Below, piece after piece: positions 16,422-24,660 of a stretch of DNA of 64,000 bases (the stretch's first letter is position 1; each line of letters opens with the position of its first letter). Position numbers and translations under genes: made by a program. The DNA comes from Micavibrio_A sp041655955 (GTDB lineage: Bacteria; Pseudomonadota; Alphaproteobacteria; Micavibrionales; Micavibrionaceae): NCBI GenBank assembly GCA_041655955.1, contig JBBAEN010000002.1:186001-250000 (forward strand), written 5' to 3'. Below the pieces are notes generated by a model. The model made no database searches. It was not told the DNA's origin and saw only the letters and a list, made by a program, of their open reading frames with translations.

Positions 16422-17327
16422 TTGTCACACCATATCCACACCCATTTCACAGGCGGCCTCGCGGCGCTGAACGCCCGCACCTCCGCGCTCAGCCACGTCA
16501 CGGCGGACGCGCTCTATAACGGCCCCTATGCCGGCCCCGTCCATATCGGCGTCATTGCCGAAAATATGGAACTGCATAAAAAGAACATGGAAAAGATCGC
16601 TGGCACGCCGGAATTTCAGGGCGGGATCTATGCCGGCGCGGCGGGCTTTGTGAATATGGGCTATATCGCCCATAGCCGCGCTTCGGCAGCGCTGCTTTTC
16701 GACATTAACGCCTATCAGTCCCTGTTTTGGAATCTCGTTCTAGGCCGGATCATGGAAAATAACGATTGCCGCTCTTTCAGGCAATCCATCGAAACGCTCG
16801 CGCCGGACATGCACAGGGCGGCTTCCGAAAAATTTTCGCCCTGCCTGCGCTCGCTCTTCCGGCGCGAAGCGGATTTTTTCGGCGGCGGGCTTTTCAAAGG
16901 GCGGAACAATGACGGGGATCTGCAATTGAACCATCTTTTAAATGCCTCCAGCCCCGATGGCGGCTGGATGCATGACGACGCGCTTTACGGCCATATCCGC
17001 TCCCTTGCCTGCGCGGGCGCGATCGGCGCCGTGACGCTCGACATCGCCAATAGCGCCGCCTGTGCCGAGGTCGCGCGCTATCTCGATGACAGGGGCGCAA
17101 AACTCCGCCTGCTTTATGTCAGCAATATCCTGAATTTCATGCAGCATCCGGTACGGCACAAGGATTTCATCGGCCGCGCCGTCACCGCAGGGACAAGGGC
17201 GCGGGCGCAGGAAAATCTCTATGGCTGGATGGAAGAGGGCGGGCGCATCATCGAATGCGACAATCTCGTCCGCAACAGGCCGCTGATGATTGAAGCCAGC
17301 AGCTTTGTCCCCCGCCCCGCCCCTTAA
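16422..17327 (+). CDS. unknown protein, possibly methyltransferase-fold
   Basis: This 301-residue protein starts at TTG 16422, preceded by AGAGGAAAA at ribosome-site spacing; no ATG fits the conserved-looking start. A central stretch GGIYAGAAGFVNMGYIAHSR continuing ASAALLFDINAYQSLFWNLV resembles the glycine-rich loop and acidic strand end of a SAM-binding fold, as in LIC_10091-like proteins; a later LRLLYVSNILNFM would be another core strand. This is a structural guess. No signal peptide. It is inserted between lptE and holA, which are usually adjacent, next to a gene relic, so it may be a late arrival. Confidence 0.7.
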   Translation: MSHHIHTHFTGGLAALNARTSALSHVTADALYNGPYAGPVHIGVIAENMELHKKNMEKIAGTPEFQGGIYAGAAGFVNMGYIAHSRASAALLFDINAYQSLFWNLVLGRIMENNDCRSFRQSIETLAPDMHRAASEKFSPCLRSLFRREADFFGGGLFKGRNNDGDLQLNHLLNASSPDGGWMHDDALYGHIRSLACAGAIGAVTLDIANSAACAEVARYLDDRGAKLRLLYVSNILNFMQHPVRHKDFIGRAVTAGTRARAQENLYGWMEEGGRIIECDNLVRNRPLMIEASSFVPRPAP

Positions 17328-17349
17328 ATGGGCTGGAAAGAGATGCCGG

Positions 17350-17380
17350 TTGACGGCTCCCACCCGTTCCAGTCTATAGT
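17350..17380 (+). promoter_or_regulatory. holA promoter, probably leaderless
   Basis: TTGACG (17350-17355) with TCTATA (17373-17378, spacing 17) or TATAGT (17375-17380, spacing 19). The holA ATG follows 5 bases after TATAGT with no Shine-Dalgarno. Confidence 0.5.
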
Positions 17381-17385
17381 CGGGT

Positions 17386-18402
17386 ATGAAACTCGCCTGG
17401 AAAGATATCGAACCGTTCGTTAAAAAACCCGATCCGAAGGCCCGCGCCATCCTGATTTACGGGCCGGATGACGGGCTGATGCGCGAACGCTCCGCCGCCA
17501 TCGGAAAAACAATCACCGCCGATCTTAATGATCCCTTCAACGTCGCCGTCCTGCCCGCGGACATGCTTTCGGACGATCCGGCGCGGCTTTCGGACGAAGC
17601 GAACGCCATTTCCATGATGGGCGGCGCGCGCCTCATCCGCATCGAAGGGGCGGGCGACAAGCTCACCGTTCTTTTAAAGGATTATCTCGCCGGCCCGTCC
17701 GCAGAAAATCTCGTCATCGTCGAGGCGGGGGAGCTTTCGCCGCGCTCCTCCTTGCGCGCCCTTTTTGAAAAAGCGCCGAACGCGGCGGCGCTGCCCTGTT
17801 ATGTCGATGACGCGCGCGGCGTGGCGGCCCTCATCCGCCAGTCACTTTCCGAAGGCGGCTACGCCGTGCAGGGCGACGCGCTCTCATGGCTTTCGCAAAA
17901 TATTTTCGGCGACCGCGCCAAGATACGCGGCGAGCTTGAAAAGCTGATGATCTATATGGGCGCGGATTCCAAAAACGTCACGCTGGCGGACGCCATGGCC
18001 GCGTGCGGCGAGGCGGGCGATCAATCGCTCGACGATTTGCTCTATGCTATCGGCGGCGGCAGGACGGAAGCCGCGCTGGCCGCCTATCAAAAACTGCTCG
18101 GCGAGGGCGTCGCCATCATCACCATCCTGCGCACATTGCAAAATCATTTCCGCAGGCTCCACTATACGAAATCCCTGATGGGTGAGGGGGCGGGCATTGA
18201 TGAAGCCATGAAAAAACTCCAGCCGCCCGTCTTTTTCAAAAACGCCGATCCCTTCAAGGCGCAGCTCAGGAAATGGAGCGAGGCAAAACTTCTTTCGATC
18301 CTCGGCAGGCTTTCGCAAGTAGAGGCGCAAACAAAACAAACCGGCGCGCCCGTTGAAACGCTCGGCGCGCAAGTCGTTCTTTCCCTATCGGCACAAGGAT
18401 AA
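17386..18402 (+). CDS. holA: DNA polymerase III delta subunit
   Basis: The delta subunit opens the sliding clamp as part of the clamp-loader complex. The 338-residue product has the typical start KPDPKARAILIYGPDDGLMRERSAAI (a P-loop-like AAA+ strand without a functional Walker lysine), ISMMGGARLIRIEGAGDKLT, and the C-terminal domain LLYAIGGGRTEAALAAYQKLLGEGVAIITILRTLQNHFRRL. It lies at its usual position downstream of leuS-lptE, separated by one extra gene. A degraded copy of its 5' third lies directly downstream. Confidence 0.95.
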   Translation: MKLAWKDIEPFVKKPDPKARAILIYGPDDGLMRERSAAIGKTITADLNDPFNVAVLPADMLSDDPARLSDEANAISMMGGARLIRIEGAGDKLTVLLKDYLAGPSAENLVIVEAGELSPRSSLRALFEKAPNAAALPCYVDDARGVAALIRQSLSEGGYAVQGDALSWLSQNIFGDRAKIRGELEKLMIYMGADSKNVTLADAMAACGEAGDQSLDDLLYAIGGGRTEAALAAYQKLLGEGVAIITILRTLQNHFRRLHYTKSLMGEGAGIDEAMKKLQPPVFFKNADPFKAQLRKWSEAKLLSILGRLSQVEAQTKQTGAPVETLGAQVVLSLSAQG

Positions 18403-18419
18403 CAGGCGCAAGGCCATCC

Positions 18420-18762
18420 GCCCAAAAACCGACCCGCAGGCCCGCGCCCACGCACGCTCGCCGCTATATTTACGGGGGCCGCCATACGGCAACGGCAAAC
18501 GATCCGCAAACGCTCTGCATCACCCAAAATCCGCTCCCCCCGATCGCGGCCATCCTTTCACCCGTCGCCGCACGGCTTACGGATTCAGTTACGGGCGATC
18601 CGGCAAGGCTTTCGGTATAGGCAAAGACAAGGCACTTTAAGGGCAAAGCTTACGGACAAGCCGAACATCACCCCCATGATGCACGGCCCAACCTTTATCC
18701 GCACCAAAGCGGCGGGCGGCAAGCGCACCGTTCTTTTGAAAAACTATCCCGCCGCGCCTTAA
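18420..18762 (+). pseudogene. decayed partial duplicate of holA
   Basis: The segment 18676-18759 aligns without gaps to holA 17614-17697; I count 63 of 84 identical bases, including ACCGTTCTTTT. It would translate as MMHGPTFIRTKAAGGKRTVL against MMGGARLIRIEGAGDKLTVL. Further left, shorter blocks keep the same order with insertions: 18422-18448 against the PKARA codons, CGATCCGGCAAGGCTTTCGG (18597-18616) against CGATCCGGCGCGGCTTTCGG (17574-17593), and GGACAAGCCGAAC against GGACGAAGCGAAC. No start or continuous frame remains. It corresponds to roughly holA residues 13-105. Confidence 0.8.
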
Positions 18763-18783
18763 AGCGCGCGCTCTTTTTAAAAA

Positions 18784-19713
18784 TTATTCGAGAACCCTTG
18801 GGAATTTCGACAGGCGCAGCGTGACTTCGTCAAGCTGATCCAGCGACGAAAATTCGACGATAACTTTCCCCGCCGTTTCACCGCGCATCGCAAGCTCGAC
18901 CTTCAGCCCCAATATCGAGCTGAGATCTTTTTCAAGATCCATGATATTCGGATCCTTGAATGTCACGCCTTTGCCTTTGGGCGTTTTCGGGCGGGACTGG
19001 ATATCGCGGCCCGTATCGGCGGCGACAAGCTTTTCCGTCTGGCGCACCGAAAGTTCCTTGGCGGCGACCTCCTGCGCGAGGAGCGCGGGATTGCGCGCAT
19101 TGATAAGCGCGCGCGCGTGACCTGCGCTCAGTATACCCTTGACCACCATATCGAGGACGCTTTCAGGCAGGGAGAGAAGCCGCACCATGTTCGCGACATG
19201 GCTGCGTGACCGGCCTACGGCGGCGCCGACATCTTCCGCGCCAAGCGTAAACATATCCATGAGCTTTTGATAACCGCGCGCTTCTTCAAGCGCGTTCAAA
19301 TCCTGCCGCTGAAGATTTTCAATGAGGGCGATTTTCAAGACTTGCGCGTCATCCAGCGCGCGGATGATTACAGGCACTTCATGAAGCTGCGCCTTTTGCG
19401 ACGCACGCCAGCGGCGCTCGCCCGCGACGATTTCATACATATCGCTATTACCCGCGGCAGGGCGGACGAGGATCGGCTGGAGCAATCCATATTGGCGGAT
19501 GGAATCGGCAAGCTCGGCAATCGCTTTCGGGTCGAAGAATGTCCGCGGCTGATCGGGGTTCGGCATAAGTTGGCCGATGCCAAGCGTTTTGCGCGAAGCG
19601 CCCTGAACCGCTTCCGGCTCGGCCCCGCCCGTGACGGCGAACGTCGCTTCTTCATCCTCGAACAGCGCGTCAAGCCCGCGTCCCAAACCTCTTTGCTTCG
19701 TCTTCGATGTCAT
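18784..19713 (-). CDS. parB: chromosome-partitioning protein ParB
   Basis: ParB loads at parS sites and spreads as a CTP-dependent clamp to segregate origins. At 309 residues it is of normal length. It has GERRWRA (98-104, CTP/arginine motif), IENLQRQDLNALEEA (about 131-145), a helix-turn-helix with VGRSRSHVANMVRLLSLP, LSAGHARALINA, and a C-terminal dimerisation segment. The N-terminal KTKQRGLGRGLDALF is the ParA-contact region. A good AAGGAC ribosome site precedes the ATG. It lies downstream of parA on the same strand, but 376 bases of repeat-rich spacer separate them, whereas parAB are usually nearly contiguous. Confidence 0.97.
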   Translation of the reverse strand: MTSKTKQRGLGRGLDALFEDEEATFAVTGGAEPEAVQGASRKTLGIGQLMPNPDQPRTFFDPKAIAELADSIRQYGLLQPILVRPAAGNSDMYEIVAGERRWRASQKAQLHEVPVIIRALDDAQVLKIALIENLQRQDLNALEEARGYQKLMDMFTLGAEDVGAAVGRSRSHVANMVRLLSLPESVLDMVVKGILSAGHARALINARNPALLAQEVAAKELSVRQTEKLVAADTGRDIQSRPKTPKGKGVTFKDPNIMDLEKDLSSILGLKVELAMRGETAGKVIVEFSSLDQLDEVTLRLSKFPRVLE

Positions 19714-20089
19714 TTTTCTTGTCCTTATTCTTTAACGCGGCCCCTTTTGCGCCGCTTGTTTTTCCTGTGGCGTCATACCGCCCGCTACAATCCTGTTTCA
19801 CCCGCCTAAAAGCCGCTCCCCATATTCCTTCTAAATACCACCTGCACCCTAAATACCGTCTGTATCCCGCCGCCACTCCATTTCCATATCATGTCACCCG
19901 CATCCTTCACCGCCATATTCCATATATCCTGCCCGCCTTACTTTACAGCGCCATCCAAAGGCCGCCCCAAGGCCGCTCAAGGGCCGCTCAAGGCCCTCTT
20001 CCCCGCACGGGGGGCCGCATTTTACACAACAGGCCCTTTTACAGGGTTACTTTCTCCACCGCGGTTTCAGGCCCTTTCGGGGAAGGGTT
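19714..20089. repeat. parA-parB spacer with degenerate short repeats
   Basis: The 376-base spacer has no gene I believe. It contains CTAAATACC-type repeats (about 19830-19860), GGCCGCTCAAGG-type repeats (about 19960-20000), and other short periodicities. Confidence 0.55.
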
Positions 20090-21169
20090 TTAAGCCGCGC
20101 GCACGCCGCCGGGCTTATCACCGCTGCCTATAGCTGTGCTGCCAGTCCCGCCAGCGCCAGTGCTATCACCATTACCATCGCTGCCGCTGGCCGCAGCCCC
20201 GCCTACATTGCCGCCCGCGTCACCTGCACCACCCGCACTCCCTGCCCCGCCGCGCGCGCCGCCAGTCCCGCCGCCCGCATTTTGCGCCCCGCCTGCGCCC
20301 AGAATTTGCCGCTCGCGCTTCAAAATCTCTCCCGCAAGGGCGATATAGGCGCGCGCGCCGGGGCAGCGCATATCATACACAATCGCGGGCAGCCCGTAAC
20401 TCGGCGCTTCGGAAAGCCTCACATTGCGCGGAATAACCGTTTTATAAACCTTGTCGCCGAAATGGCCGCGCACATCGGCGGCGACCTGATCGGACAAATT
20501 ATTGCGGCGGTCGAACATGGTCAGGACGATTCCATGAATATCAAGCCGCGGGTTAAAGGATTTTTTGACCCGATCGATGGTTTTCACAAGATGTGAAAGC
20601 CCTTCGAGCGCAAAAAACTCGCATTGGAGCGGCACGACGATCGCATCGGACGCGACCAGCGCATTGAGCGTCAACAGGCTGAGCGAAGGCGGGCAGTCGA
20701 TAATAACATATTCATATTGCATCGGCACCCGCAAGGCGCGCTGAAGCCGGTATTCGCGGTGCTCGGCGGAAACCAGCTCGATTTCCGCACCGGAAAGATG
20801 GATGGAGGAAGGCAGCACATACAGGCCCGGAACCTTTGTCGGCTGGACGGTTTCGGCGACGCTGGCATCGTCGAAAATCACATCATAGGTGCTTTTGCGG
20901 ATTCCGGCGCGGCGTATGCCAAGCCCCGTGGACGCGTTTCCTTGGGAATCAAGGTCAACCAGCATGACTTTCTTACCGATGGCGGCGAGGGCGGTCGCGA
21001 GATTGACTGCCGTTGTCGTCTTGCCGACCCCGCCTTTCTGGTTGGCGACGGCAAGGATTCGCGGAATGCGTCCGCCCTGACCGGAACCGGAACCGAATCC
21101 GCCCGGATTTTTACGGGGAGCGCCTTGTCCGGTTTGCGAAAGCGGTGCGTTGTCATACCCGTCTGCCAT
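20090..21169 (-). CDS. parA: chromosome-partitioning ATPase ParA with a Gly/Ala tail
   Basis: ParA is the Walker-type ATPase that pulls ParB-origin complexes apart. The deviant Walker A KGGVGKTT lies near 45-52, with LVDLDSQGNASTGLG, VIIDCPPSLSLLTLNAL and VIPRNVRLSEAPSYGLP downstream. The core ends around residue 290. The last 65-70 residues are a Gly/Ala/Ser low-complexity tail (GGAQNAGGGTGGARGGAG...), which normal ParA proteins lack and which looks like repeat expansion. Upstream, the first 35 residues are also Gly-rich. Confidence 0.96.
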   Translation of the reverse strand: MADGYDNAPLSQTGQGAPRKNPGGFGSGSGQGGRIPRILAVANQKGGVGKTTTAVNLATALAAIGKKVMLVDLDSQGNASTGLGIRRAGIRKSTYDVIFDDASVAETVQPTKVPGLYVLPSSIHLSGAEIELVSAEHREYRLQRALRVPMQYEYVIIDCPPSLSLLTLNALVASDAIVVPLQCEFFALEGLSHLVKTIDRVKKSFNPRLDIHGIVLTMFDRRNNLSDQVAADVRGHFGDKVYKTVIPRNVRLSEAPSYGLPAIVYDMRCPGARAYIALAGEILKRERQILGAGGAQNAGGGTGGARGGAGSAGGAGDAGGNVGGAAASGSDGNGDSTGAGGTGSTAIGSGDKPGGVRAA

Positions 21170-21386
21170 GGCTCATACCCCTTATCTCGACTATATGAAA
21201 GATGCGGACACTATGGAATCGTACAGGGCAAAAGGTCAAGATAATTCAGCCCTTCGGCCTTTATGGCGGCCTTCACGCGGCCGAATTTCCACCCTTATTT
21301 TCCGCTTTCCGCTGCTATTTTCCGCTCTCCGCCCCCCCCCGCATGACGGGAAGAGCGCAATGGAAGCGCCTTGCCGCGGCCGGTTT

Positions 21387-22751
21387 TTAAGGGCGGGGAG
21401 AGGTTTTTTGCACAGAATCCAGCCGCAATATACGGGCGGATTTTTCTGTCCGGCTTTGCGTCGCGGTGACGTCAAACGCCCATCCCGCCGCCTGCGCCGC
21501 CGTGATTTCCGCCTGAAATTGGGCGCCCTTGGGGAAAAGAAGGCTGATATCCGGCCTTTTTTCCAGCCACGGGGCCACATAGGCCAACAGCGCCGGAAGC
21601 GGCGCGAGCGCCCGCGCCGTCACCAGATCAGGGGCCGGAAGCGCCGGAATGGCGGCCTCTATCCGCTTGTTGATGACCGTGACTTTTGCGCCCGTTTCCC
21701 GTGAAACGGCGGCAAGAAAGGCGCATTTTTTGGAATCCGATTCAATAAAGGTCACAGCCAGATCGGGGCGCATAATCGCCAGAACCATTCCGGCAAACCC
21801 CGCGCCCGCGCCCAAATCAGCGATTGTTTTCACCGATGCGGGGATAAGCGGCGCGAGCTGGGCCGAATCGATAAAATGCCGCTCCCACGATTCCTGCACC
21901 GTATTGGGGCTGACAAGGTTGATTTTCGCCTGCCACTTGATAAGCAATGCCTGATATAGCCGGAGCCTGTCCAGCGTTTCCTGTGAAACAAAAACGGGCG
22001 GCGTGCCGGAAACCAGCTTGACGGTGAGGGCAGCGGCCCCCTTATCACCCCCCTTGCCGGAAGCCGGATCTTGGGGATTGCCGGACTTTCCGGCGGAAGA
22101 TTCAGCAGAAATCTTCGGGACGGCCCCTGAAGAACCCTCCGCACAGTCCCCCAAAGCAGCTTTGATGGGGGCGGCGAAAGAGGCTTCAGACGATATTTCG
22201 GAAAGAGTTTCAGAAAAATCTCCGGAAGAGCCCGCACAAGCCGCACCGGAAGGCCCTAAAATAGCGGCGGGCAATGGGCCACCGGACAATGGGTTACCGG
22301 ATAAAGCGACCCCCGTTCCAGAAGCCGGTGCGGCGGGCGCGGTTTTGGAAGGATGCCGCCCATGCGGGTTATTCAGGCCGGCAGAAAACGGCAACGTGGG
22401 AGGAGATACCGGCAAATCCCCGCGCAGTTCCGGCCCACGCAGTTCCGCCGCGCGTGGTTCCGGCCCTTGCGGTTCGGGAGCGTGCGGTTTGGGCAGCGCC
22501 TGTTCGGACGGGGACGGATCGAACGGGAGCTGTTTGGACGGCACCTGTCCGGATGGGAGCGGTTCAGACGAGGGCGGTTTGGATGAAGGTGATTTGAGCG
22601 AGGGTGGCTCAGACCGGTGCGGGTCAGGCGGATTCAGCGGCTGCGGCGGGTGCGGCGCGTTTTGCGGGCCGGGCGCTTTGGGAGGCTTGGCGAGCTTGGC
22701 AAGTTTGGGGGGTTTGGGGCGTTTGGGAAATTTAGGGGATTTAGGCGACAT
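21387..22751 (-). CDS. rsmG: 16S rRNA m7G527 methyltransferase RsmG with a giant N-terminal extension
   Basis: RsmG methylates G527 of 16S rRNA. The conserved enzyme occupies only about residues 255-454: VSQETLDRLRLYQALLIKWQAKINLVS, SAM loop DLGAGAGFAGMVLA (312-325), FIESDSKKCAFLAAVSRETGAKV, and VTARALAPLPALLAYVAPWLEKRP. Normal RsmG is about 210 residues. The preceding 250 residues are Pro/Lys/Ser/Gly-rich low complexity with 9-base periodicity at the DNA level. The ATG at 22751 overlaps the mnmG stop by 11 bases, the coupling seen when the two genes are adjacent, so the extension may be translated. Two parS-like sites lie in its coding sequence. Confidence 0.9.
   Translation of the reverse strand: MSPKSPKFPKRPKPPKLAKLAKPPKAPGPQNAPHPPQPLNPPDPHRSEPPSLKSPSSKPPSSEPLPSGQVPSKQLPFDPSPSEQALPKPHAPEPQGPEPRAAELRGPELRGDLPVSPPTLPFSAGLNNPHGRHPSKTAPAAPASGTGVALSGNPLSGGPLPAAILGPSGAACAGSSGDFSETLSEISSEASFAAPIKAALGDCAEGSSGAVPKISAESSAGKSGNPQDPASGKGGDKGAAALTVKLVSGTPPVFVSQETLDRLRLYQALLIKWQAKINLVSPNTVQESWERHFIDSAQLAPLIPASVKTIADLGAGAGFAGMVLAIMRPDLAVTFIESDSKKCAFLAAVSRETGAKVTVINKRIEAAIPALPAPDLVTARALAPLPALLAYVAPWLEKRPDISLLFPKGAQFQAEITAAQAAGWAFDVTATQSRTEKSARILRLDSVQKTSPRP
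21694..21707 (-). other. parS-like site in rsmG
   Basis: Read on the minus strand it is GTTTCACGGGAAAC, one base from the 14-base parS core GTTTCACGTGAAAC. It encodes the VSRET motif. Confidence 0.65.
21976..21989 (-). other. parS-like site near the start of the RsmG domain
   Basis: Minus strand GTTTCACAGGAAAC, two bases from the parS core, encoding VSQET at the conserved N-terminus of the RsmG domain. Confidence 0.45.
22680..22750 (-). repeat. 9-bp periodic repeat at the start of the rsmG reading frame
   Basis: On the minus strand units near CCCAAACGC / CCCAAACCC / CCCAAACTT encode the PK-rich start of the RsmG extension. Confidence 0.65.
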
Positions 22752-24660
22752 CGCTGGCTGCGTCCTTATCGCTGGCCGCGCCTTTCGCCTGTCTTTCGGC
22801 GCGCTTCACGTGGCGGAGCAGGGCCACGATCGCCGCGGGGGTCACGCCCGGAATGCGCGAAGCCGCGCCCAGCGTCGCGGGGCGTACATGCTCCAGTTTC
22901 TGGCGGATTTCCGTTGAAAGACTGGCCAGCGCGCCATAATCGAGATCGGCAGGAAGGATCAGGGATTCTTCCTTGCGGAAGGCCAGAATATCGGCGTCCT
23001 GCCGGCCTGAATAGCCCGCATAAACCGCGTCGGTTTCCAGTTGCGCACGAATATCTTGTGATATTCCAGACACTTCCGGCCAAATTCCGGCCAAGGCGTC
23101 CCAGCCGCCTTCGACATAGCGGAGCAGTTCAAAGGCCGAGCGGCGGCGGCCATCCTGATTGACCGCGATGCCGCGCTTTTCAAGCTCGTTCGGCGTCGCC
23201 TGCAACCGGTCTTGCAACAGGGCGCGGGCCGCGGCCAAATCCTGCTTTTTCGCAGCCCAGCGGGCAGAACGCGCCGCCCCCGCAAAGCCGCCCGCGACGG
23301 CCTTATCGGTCAGGCGCTGATCGGCATTGTCGGCCCGCAGGGTCAGGCGGTATTCGGCGCGGGAGGTAAACATGCGGTACGGTTCCGGCGCGCCGCGGGA
23401 AATAAGGTCATCCACCATCACGCCGATATAGGCCTCGGAACGGTCGAGGATGAACGGCGCCGCCGTTTCACGGGAAACCGCCCCCGCCAGAATGGCCGCA
23501 TTCAGCCCCGCCACAAGCCCCTGTGCGGCGGCTTCTTCATAGCCGGTCGTGCCGTTAATCTGCCCCGCCAGAAACAGGCCGGACAGGCGTTTGGATTCCA
23601 GCGTCCGCGTCAAATCACGCGGGTCGCAATAATCATATTCGATGGCATAGGCCCATTCAAAAACCTTTGCCTTTTCCAGCCCCGGAATCGAGGCCAGAAG
23701 CGCCGCCTGGACATCGACGGGCAAGGCGTTTGAAATGCCGTTCGGATAGATGGTGGGATCGTCCAGCCCTTCGGGTTCGAGGAAAATCTGGTGGCGGTCT
23801 TTATCGGCGAAACGGACGACTTTATCCTCGATAGACGGGCAATAGCGGGGGCCGGTTCCGGCAATCTGGCCCGAATAAAGCGGGGCGCGGTGCAGGTTGG
23901 CGCGGATAATATCGTGGGTGCGCGGCGTCGTATAGGTGATGCCGCAATCAATCTGGGGAACCGTGATTTTATCGGTCAGATAGGAAAAAGGGACGGGGAC
24001 GGCATCGGGTTTTTGCATTTCCAGCGCCGCCCAGTCAATCGTCCGCCCGTCAAGCCGCGCGGGCGTGCCGGTTTTTAGGCGGCCAAGAGGAAACCCAAGT
24101 TTTTCAAGGGTTTGGGCAAGGCCAATCGCCGGTTTTTCCCCGGCGCGGCCCGCCGGAATCTTTTCCTCCCCGCGGTGGATAAGCCCGCGCAAAAAGGTTC
24201 CGGTCGTAATCACCACAGCCCCGGCGCGGAGTTCGCGGCCATCGCCCGTCAGCACGCCCGTGACTGCTCCATTTTCATAAAGCAGGCCTTCCGCGCCGCC
24301 TTCAAGCAAGGTCAGGTTCTGGTAATCGCGTAGCATCGCCTGCATCGCCTCGCGGTACAGCTTACGGTCGGCCTGCGCCCGCGGGCCGCGCACGGCGGGG
24401 CCTTTCGAGGCATTAAGCATCCGGAACTGGATGCCGGACCGGTCAATAACGCGGCCCATCAGCCCGTCCAGCGCGTCGATTTCACGCACAAGATGGCCTT
24501 TGCCCAGCCCGCCAATCGCCGGATTGCAGGACATAACCCCGATCGTATCCAGCCTGTGCGTCAAAAGGGCGGTTTTCGCGCCAAAACGCGCGGACGCGGA
24601 AGCCGCTTCACAGCCCGCATGCCCGCCGCCTATCACAATGACATCGAAAAAACTGTCCAT
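22741..24660 (-). CDS. mnmG: tRNA U34 modification enzyme MnmG (GidA)
   Basis: MnmG is the FAD enzyme that, with MnmE, installs the carboxymethylaminomethyl or aminomethyl group on wobble uridine. The 639-residue product has the dinucleotide motif VIVIGGGHAGCEAA (8-20), MSCNPAIGGLGKGHLVREIDALDG, RGPRAQADRKLYREAM, RLKTGTPARLDGRTI, PRYCPSIEDKVVRF, GYEEAAAQGLVAGLNAA and the C-terminal MnmE-contacting domain. A parS-like site encodes AVSRETAA in it. No clear ribosome site; a TATATA lies about 10 bases before the ATG, so the leader is very short. Confidence 0.98.
   Translation of the reverse strand: MDSFFDVIVIGGGHAGCEAASASARFGAKTALLTHRLDTIGVMSCNPAIGGLGKGHLVREIDALDGLMGRVIDRSGIQFRMLNASKGPAVRGPRAQADRKLYREAMQAMLRDYQNLTLLEGGAEGLLYENGAVTGVLTGDGRELRAGAVVITTGTFLRGLIHRGEEKIPAGRAGEKPAIGLAQTLEKLGFPLGRLKTGTPARLDGRTIDWAALEMQKPDAVPVPFSYLTDKITVPQIDCGITYTTPRTHDIIRANLHRAPLYSGQIAGTGPRYCPSIEDKVVRFADKDRHQIFLEPEGLDDPTIYPNGISNALPVDVQAALLASIPGLEKAKVFEWAYAIEYDYCDPRDLTRTLESKRLSGLFLAGQINGTTGYEEAAAQGLVAGLNAAILAGAVSRETAAPFILDRSEAYIGVMVDDLISRGAPEPYRMFTSRAEYRLTLRADNADQRLTDKAVAGGFAGAARSARWAAKKQDLAAARALLQDRLQATPNELEKRGIAVNQDGRRRSAFELLRYVEGGWDALAGIWPEVSGISQDIRAQLETDAVYAGYSGRQDADILAFRKEESLILPADLDYGALASLSTEIRQKLEHVRPATLGAASRIPGVTPAAIVALLRHVKRAERQAKGAASDKDAASDVA
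23465..23478 (+). other. parS-like site in mnmG
   Basis: GTTTCACGGGAAAC on the plus strand, the same 14-mer as the site in rsmG (opposite orientation) and one base from the parS core. Confidence 0.6.
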
